The notes under the pieces were generated by a model, which was given only the letters and a program-made list of their open reading frames with translations, did no database searches and was not told the origin of the DNA. Shown in pieces: positions 6,663-9,726 of a DNA stretch of 9,726 nucleotides. The translations under genes were made by a program, and so were the position numbers. Origin of the DNA: Nitrospirota bacterium (GTDB taxonomy: Bacteria; Nitrospirota; Nitrospiria; Nitrospirales; UBA8639). Location of the stretch: assembly GCA_029879555.1 (NCBI GenBank), contig JAOUQB010000058.1:1-9726 (forward strand). The letters are read 5' to 3'. Position 1 is the first letter of the stretch, and every line of letters starts with the position of its first letter.

Positions 6663-7958
6663 TTACCGACTGGCTTGGAGGGCTTGGTCCAAATCGGCGA
6701 TGATATCAGCGACATCTTCGATCCCGACTGAGACACGAATGTATTCAGGCGAGACGCCGGCTTTTGCCTGTTCTTCTGGGGTCAATTGTTGGTGAGTCGT
6801 GGAGGCTGGATGGATCACGAGTGTTTTGGCATCACCGATATTGGCAAGGTGGCTGGCCAGCTTGACGTGATTGATAAACTTCTTGCCAGCCGCTTCTCCA
6901 CCTTTGATGCCAAAACCAAGAATGGCCCCGGACCCTGAGCGCAAATACTGCTTGGCCATCTCATGATGGGAATGGCTCGCAAGACCTGGATAATTGACCC
7001 ACTCCACACGATCATGGGCTTCGAGAAACGTTGCGACCGCTAAGGCATTGTCGCAATGACGCGGCATGCGCAAATGAAGGGTCTCCAGCCCTTGCAGAGT
7101 CAGGAAAGAAGCAAACGGGCTCATGGCCGCGCCGGTATCGCGGAGCCAATGCGTCCGCATGTGCAGGATGTAGGCAATGTTACCCATTGGACGTAAGGCC
7201 TCTTCGAACACGATTCCGTGATACGACGGTGAAGGCGAGCAAAATTCTGGCCAGCGCTCAGGATTCTCAGCCCACGGAAATTTCGCACTATCAATGACTG
7301 CACCCCCAACATGCACTCCGTGGCCGCCGATGAACTTGGTCGTGGAATAAATCACGATGTCCACACCATGCTCAATGGGCCGCAGGAGAATCGGAGTCAT
7401 CACTGTGTTGTCACAGAGAGCCGGGAGCCCTTGCGCATGGGCCGCGTCCGTAATCTTCTTGAAGTCAGGCACATCATTTTTCGGGTTACCGATACTTTCG
7501 AAAAACACACAGCGCGTATTGGCATCAGCCAGTTCAGCAATCTGCTCAGGCTTTTCAAAGAACCGGACTTCAACCCCAAGATTCTTGAGGGTCTGCGTGA
7601 AGAGCGTCCATGTCCCACCATAGAGGCTGGTTGAAGAAATGAAATTCTGGCCAGAGTGGCAAATCGTCAGCAACGCCGCCATCGTCGCAGACTGGCCCGA
7701 CGCAAAGCTCAAGGCTGCGGCTCCGCCATCCATCGCGGCCAGACGTTTCTCAAGCACATCATTCGTCGGATTCATAATCCGAGAATAGACATTGCCAAAC
7801 TCAGCCAAGGAAAAAAGATTGGCGGCATGGTCGGTGTCATTGAAGACATAGGACGTGGTCGCATAGATCGGAACCGCACGTGCATTTGTCGTCGGGTCAG
7901 GCACTTGACCGGCGTGGACCGCCATCGTGCCCAGACCTTGAGGTTTGTCGTTGCTCAT
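6663..7958 (-). CDS. metY: O-acetylhomoserine sulfhydrylase (aminocarboxypropyltransferase)
   Basis: 431 residues, the usual size for this PLP enzyme, which makes homocysteine from acyl-homoserine and sulfide (direct sulfhydrylation). Cys/Met-metabolism PLP signatures: VHAGQVPDPTTNARAVPIY (14-32), YSRIMNPTNDVLEKRLA (58-74), the cofactor-stacking SSTSLYGGT (108-116), CDNTV (182-186), and STTKFIGGHG with Schiff-base lysine K208, followed by the C-terminal VIHPASTTHQQL (381-392) and VSVGIED (409-415). The frame is open upstream to 8048, but the start at 7958 is preferred: an AGGAG lies 7 nt upstream, MetY homologues begin here, and the extra 30 residues (hydrophobic, then basic) are unlike the family. 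It is the first gene of an apparent operon with the MetX-MetW fusion 27 bp downstream, which supplies its substrate. Confidence 0.96.
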   Translation of the reverse strand: MSNDKPQGLGTMAVHAGQVPDPTTNARAVPIYATTSYVFNDTDHAANLFSLAEFGNVYSRIMNPTNDVLEKRLAAMDGGAAALSFASGQSATMAALLTICHSGQNFISSTSLYGGTWTLFTQTLKNLGVEVRFFEKPEQIAELADANTRCVFFESIGNPKNDVPDFKKITDAAHAQGLPALCDNTVMTPILLRPIEHGVDIVIYSTTKFIGGHGVHVGGAVIDSAKFPWAENPERWPEFCSPSPSYHGIVFEEALRPMGNIAYILHMRTHWLRDTGAAMSPFASFLTLQGLETLHLRMPRHCDNALAVATFLEAHDRVEWVNYPGLASHSHHEMAKQYLRSGSGAILGFGIKGGEAAGKKFINHVKLASHLANIGDAKTLVIHPASTTHQQLTPEEQAKAGVSPEYIRVSVGIEDVADIIADLDQALQASR

Positions 7959-7965
7959 ATTAGAT

Positions 7966-7970
7966 CTCCT
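7966..7970 (-). promoter_or_regulatory. Ribosome binding site fixing the metY start
   Basis: AGGAG on the minus strand, with seven bases to the ATG at 7958. It is the strongest Shine-Dalgarno match in the window and is the reason for rejecting the longer frame that begins at 8048. Confidence 0.85.
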
Positions 7971-8001
7971 GTCATTGAGAGATGAGAAATAGATAAAGAG
8001 T

Positions 8002-8030
8002 CTTGGTAACGCGACCAGAAAAGTACCAAG
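8002..8030. repeat. 7-bp inverted repeat over the metY promoter/leader
   Basis: Arms CTTGGTA (8002-8008) and TACCAAG (8024-8030) are perfect complements with a 15-bp spacer, so their centres are 22 bp apart, about two helical turns. One arm overlaps the candidate -10 box of metY. It can be read as a repressor operator or, if transcription starts further upstream, as a hairpin in the 5' leader. The regulator is unknown. Confidence 0.4.
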
Positions 8031-8048
8031 GAAATCACGGAGGGTCAA
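8020..8048 (-). promoter_or_regulatory. Candidate sigma-70-type promoter of metY-metXW
   Basis: On the minus strand TTGACC (8043-8048) and TACTTT (8020-8025) are separated by 17 bp, the preferred spacing. Transcription would start near 8013, leaving a leader of about 55 nt ahead of metY. The -35 match is good (5 of 6); the -10 match is modest. Confidence 0.4.
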
Positions 8049-8058
8049 TGTCGGTTAG

Positions 8059-8098
8059 CATAAAGGATGCCTGCCACCCAAGACTGCGCAGCTTTATG
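8059..8098 (-). other. Bulged stem-loop upstream of metY
   Basis: CATAAAG (8059-8065) and CTGC (8071-8074) pair with the contiguous GCAGCTTTATG (8088-8098), giving an 11-bp stem with a five-base bulge and a 13-base loop. It lies about 100-140 bp upstream of the metY start. It does not match the SAM riboswitch classes I know. It could be a leader RNA element if transcription starts beyond 8100, or a DNA site upstream of the promoter. Confidence 0.35.
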
Positions 8099-8197
8099 AG
8101 AAAAGTTGGCGACGAGTGAGAAGAAGAAAGGAGTGTTGAATAATGAAGATATCAAAGGGCACATTTGGTCAGGAAAGCCTATGCGATCCGTAGCTTC

Positions 8198-8319
8198 GGG
8201 TCTGTTCAAAAAAGTCCGTTCAGCAAGGCCGCAGCCAGCTTTGCGCGCGGAGCGTACTGGTATTACGTGAGCACAGAAAACTGGCGAGAACGCCGCTGGC
8301 GGCTTTTTTCAACAGACCC
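8198..8319. mobile_element. MITE-like element with 19-bp terminal inverted repeats
   Basis: A 122-bp unit bounded by GGGTCTGTTC-A6-GTC on the left (8198-8216) and its near-complement GGC-T6-CAACAGACCC on the right (8301-8319); 17 of 19 positions match and one of the two differences is a G-T pair. Internal arms also pair: GCCAGC (8234-8239) with GCTGGC (8295-8300), or CGTTC (8217-8221) with GAACG (8288-8292), and a central hairpin CGTA/TACG (8253-8267). It encodes nothing. I see no target-site duplication. The outline resembles small repeats with TTTTTCAACAG ends that I recall from several bacterial genomes, Nitrospirota among them; that recollection is unverified. Its right end (GCCG loop CGGC followed by T6) could also end transcription on the + strand. 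Confidence 0.7.
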
Positions 8320-8383
8320 AGAAATGGAATCATTCCACTCTGAGCATAGTGCCCATCGGTTCTACAACCATGATCGACGTATA

Positions 8384-8998
8384 TTAAAACCACCCATCAA
8401 CCTGATCATCCAGCTCAGCCTCACAGGTGTTCAATTGTTGGTGATAATACGTCGCGCGCAGCTTCACTTTCTTGGCAACATTTTTCAGCCAAGGTTTCCC
8501 GCGATAGGTTTTTCTCTCATACCCACCACGTCCTTCATGATAGGCTAAATATTGCCCATAGGCATCCCACTTGGAAATTTTGAGTCGTTTCTGCGTACCA
8601 TCGGTGTACCAGCCAATAAAATCAATCGCGTCCTGGAAATCATCACGATCGGCACCCGAGTTGTCGCTCTCATCTTGATAGTCCTCCCACGCAGGATCCT
8701 GCGCTTGCGCATACCCATAGGCGGAAGAATCTCTGGGTAATGGGATGATCCCTAACAACCAGGGACGATCTGGCTGCGCATCATCGACAAATCGAGACTC
8801 CTGATGCATGATGGCCATCATCACATAGATGGGTGTCCCCCATTGACGCTCCGCCTCCCGAGCCGCTTCATACCAGTCCGGCTCACCGAAAAAAATATGG
8901 CAAATATTATCGGGATTCCCAGGTTGATAGGTACTGCAACCCGACAACACAAGAAGAAGACTGATGAACAGATTTCTTAGCACAGGCATGGTCAGCAT
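8384..8998 (-). CDS. Lipoprotein with SLT (lytic transglycosylase-like) domain
   Basis: A lipid-anchored envelope protein with a lysozyme-like fold, probably cutting peptidoglycan in the periplasm. Numbering from the longest frame (GTG at 9019, 211 residues): a hydrophobic stretch LFISLLLVLSGC ends in a lipobox with C28; MMAIMHQESRF carries the presumed catalytic E74; SAYGYAQAQ (99-107) stands where SLT enzymes have their GLMQ-type motif; and LAYHEGRGGY (158-167) corresponds to the conserved Y-N-x-G region. Three starts are possible, GTG 9019, ATG 8998 and ATG 8989, none with a clear ribosome site. I choose 8998 because it gives a normal 20-residue signal before the lipid cysteine; 8989 is nearly as good. 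The MITE-like element lies 65 bp beyond its stop. It has no obvious link to the methionine operon. The exact enzyme class is uncertain, as it is not a close MltA-F match by eye. Confidence 0.85.
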   Translation of the reverse strand: MLTMPVLRNLFISLLLVLSGCSTYQPGNPDNICHIFFGEPDWYEAAREAERQWGTPIYVMMAIMHQESRFVDDAQPDRPWLLGIIPLPRDSSAYGYAQAQDPAWEDYQDESDNSGADRDDFQDAIDFIGWYTDGTQKRLKISKWDAYGQYLAYHEGRGGYERKTYRGKPWLKNVAKKVKLRATYYHQQLNTCEAELDDQVDGWF

Positions 8999-9459
8999 TG
9001 AGAAACGTGTCGTCTCCACACAAATATGATGTCAAATCATAGCAAACGATTCAATGGGATCGCGAATTCATGACAAGAGAGTCCATATAAGCCAGTGAAA
9101 CACTACAGGCATTTTGGCCTCAGGACCTTGAACCAGAAGTGCCATTGGCTGGTGAAAAATGGTGACGGGAAACGAATGGGGTGCGGAGAGCCCTTCGATA
9201 ACGGAAGACGTCTAAAAGATAGAGCGCGCGCGCGTTCAATTTGAGATGACCAGAATCCTCTCCTGCCATGCCATCATCATGCACTAACAGAGTTGCCTCC
9301 TAGTTTGGAGGGTGTGAGTCGCAGACGGTATGCCACCCATCCGCAGACAATTTCGCGTACGACAATCATGGAGCCCAGGGGATACGATCCAAAGGGGTTT
9401 TGCTTGCAGATCTGACCAGTTTTCCATTGAGAAACGGTATCGTCATTTCATGCAACGGG
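8999..9459. other. Spacer without recognisable genes
   Basis: About 460 bp between the RapA-like tail and the lipoprotein gene, both read leftward. It holds an 11-bp alternating GC tract (9224-9234), a 5-bp hairpin CCTCC/GGAGG (9296-9311), and a weak promoter-like pair TTGAAT-17-CATCAT on the minus strand near 9025-9055 that could serve the lipoprotein. No tRNA, ncRNA family or terminator with a T-run was recognised. Confidence 0.5.
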
Positions 9460-9726
9460 CTAATAGGCATACATGACCCGCAGTGCGGACAGTTTGAGGG
9501 TACTGCCTTGCAACCGTGTTTGTAGATCGGAAATTTTGGTGCGCAGTGCGCCGACCTCTTCATCGCGAATGGTTGGATTTCGCGTTTGCAAAGAAATCAA
9601 TCGCTGGAGCTCGCCATCTAATTCGGCGTGCATGGAGGCGATGGCAGCCTGGCGAAGAGCGGGGAGCTGTTGCGAGGCCATGGTCTCAATGTGATGCACC
9701 TGTTTTTTTAACGTGGCCCGTGTCCT
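9460..9726 (-). CDS. rapA: RapA/HepA-like C-terminal end (5' part outside window)
   Basis: The frame is open to the right edge, so the GTG at 9699 is probably internal and this is the last 88 residues of a longer protein. The visible part is a helical, likely coiled-coil tail: QLPALRQAAIASM, then LQRLISLQTRNPTIRDEEV, then paired helices ending LKLSALRVMYAY at the stop. A run of L-x-x-L-x-x-x-NP-x-IR-x-x-E-x-x-x-L followed by L-R-L-D-A-x-R-hydrophobic at the terminus is how I remember RapA (HepA), the SWI2/SNF2 ATPase that recycles RNA polymerase. The ATPase domains would lie beyond the window, so the call rests on the tail alone; an unrelated coiled-coil protein is the alternative. Confidence 0.65.
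   Translation of the reverse strand, partial: RTRATLKKQVHHIETMASQQLPALRQAAIASMHAELDGELQRLISLQTRNPTIRDEEVGALRTKISDLQTRLQGSTLKLSALRVMYAY

Larger units (their letters stand above)
7959..8383. other. metY upstream region and MITE-bearing spacer
   Basis: 425 bp between metY and the lipoprotein gene, both leftward. From metY outward it holds the metY ribosome site, a candidate promoter with an overlapping inverted repeat (8002-8048), a bulged stem (8059-8098), about 100 bp with nothing recognisable, and a MITE-like element (8198-8319). No protein gene is supported; the open frame on the + strand from 8165 runs through the repeat and antisense to the lipoprotein. Confidence 0.6.

Noticed and set aside
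7656..7985. 109-codon Arg-rich open frame on the + strand
   Set aside because: Antisense to the metY N-terminal region, with low-complexity basic composition.
7959..8048. N-terminal extension of MetY to an ATG at 8048
   Set aside because: The extra 30 residues are hydrophobic then basic, unlike MetY N-termini, while the ATG at 7958 has an AGGAG at ideal spacing and matches where the family begins.
7959..8160. SAM riboswitch upstream of metY
   Set aside because: Stems are present, but I could not find the conserved cores or pseudoknot sequences of SAM-I, SAM-II or SAM-V elements; kept only as an unassigned structure.
8165..8548. 127-codon open frame on the + strand
   Set aside because: Runs through the MITE-like repeat and then antisense to the lipoprotein; no protein family seen.
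9224..9234. GCGCGCGCGCG tract as a Z-DNA or functional site
   Set aside because: Eleven bases is short, and nothing around it suggests a role.

Overview
The window looks like chromosomal DNA from a Gram-negative bacterium. It encodes an SLT-fold lipoprotein with a lipobox, a thiopurine methyltransferase, direct-sulfhydrylation methionine enzymes (MetY plus a fused MetX-MetW) and what looks like the tail of RapA. The overall flavour, including one short inverted-repeat element, reminds me of Nitrospirota. That is an impression and cannot be proved from 9.7 kb.

Layout. (1) 2-586, +: the C-terminal part of an aldo/keto reductase cut by the left edge. (2) About 600-4095: an AT-rich accessory block. 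A TIR-FGE fusion (610-1815, -) and a large P-loop NTPase with an ORC/CDC6-like layout (2194-3939, +) are transcribed divergently from a 378-bp spacer that holds two inverted repeats. Composition drops visibly here compared with both flanks. (3) 4099-7958, -: a sulfur-methylation block transcribed leftward as metY, metX-metW fusion, tpm. metY and metXW are 27 bp apart and each has a strong Shine-Dalgarno sequence, so they are very likely one operon; tpm follows after 98 bp. (4) 7959-8383: the metY leader and promoter region with inverted repeats, then a 122-bp MITE-like element with 19-bp terminal inverted repeats. (5) 8384-8998, -: a lysozyme-fold (SLT) lipoprotein. (6) 8999-9459: a spacer with no recognisable gene. 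(7) 9460-9726, -: the C-terminal end of a protein resembling RNA polymerase-associated RapA/HepA, cut by the right edge.

How the genes work together. MetX activates homoserine by acylation. MetY replaces the acyl group with sulfide to give homocysteine. MetW is the usual partner of MetX and is here covalently attached to it. Tpm is a SAM-dependent thiol/selenol/metalloid methyltransferase and could be a consumer of the SAM made from methionine. The TIR-FGE and NTPase pair has the composition and architecture of a prokaryotic conflict (defence-type) locus and is the best candidate here for a little-described system. No CRISPR array, tRNA, rRNA or intact transposase was seen.
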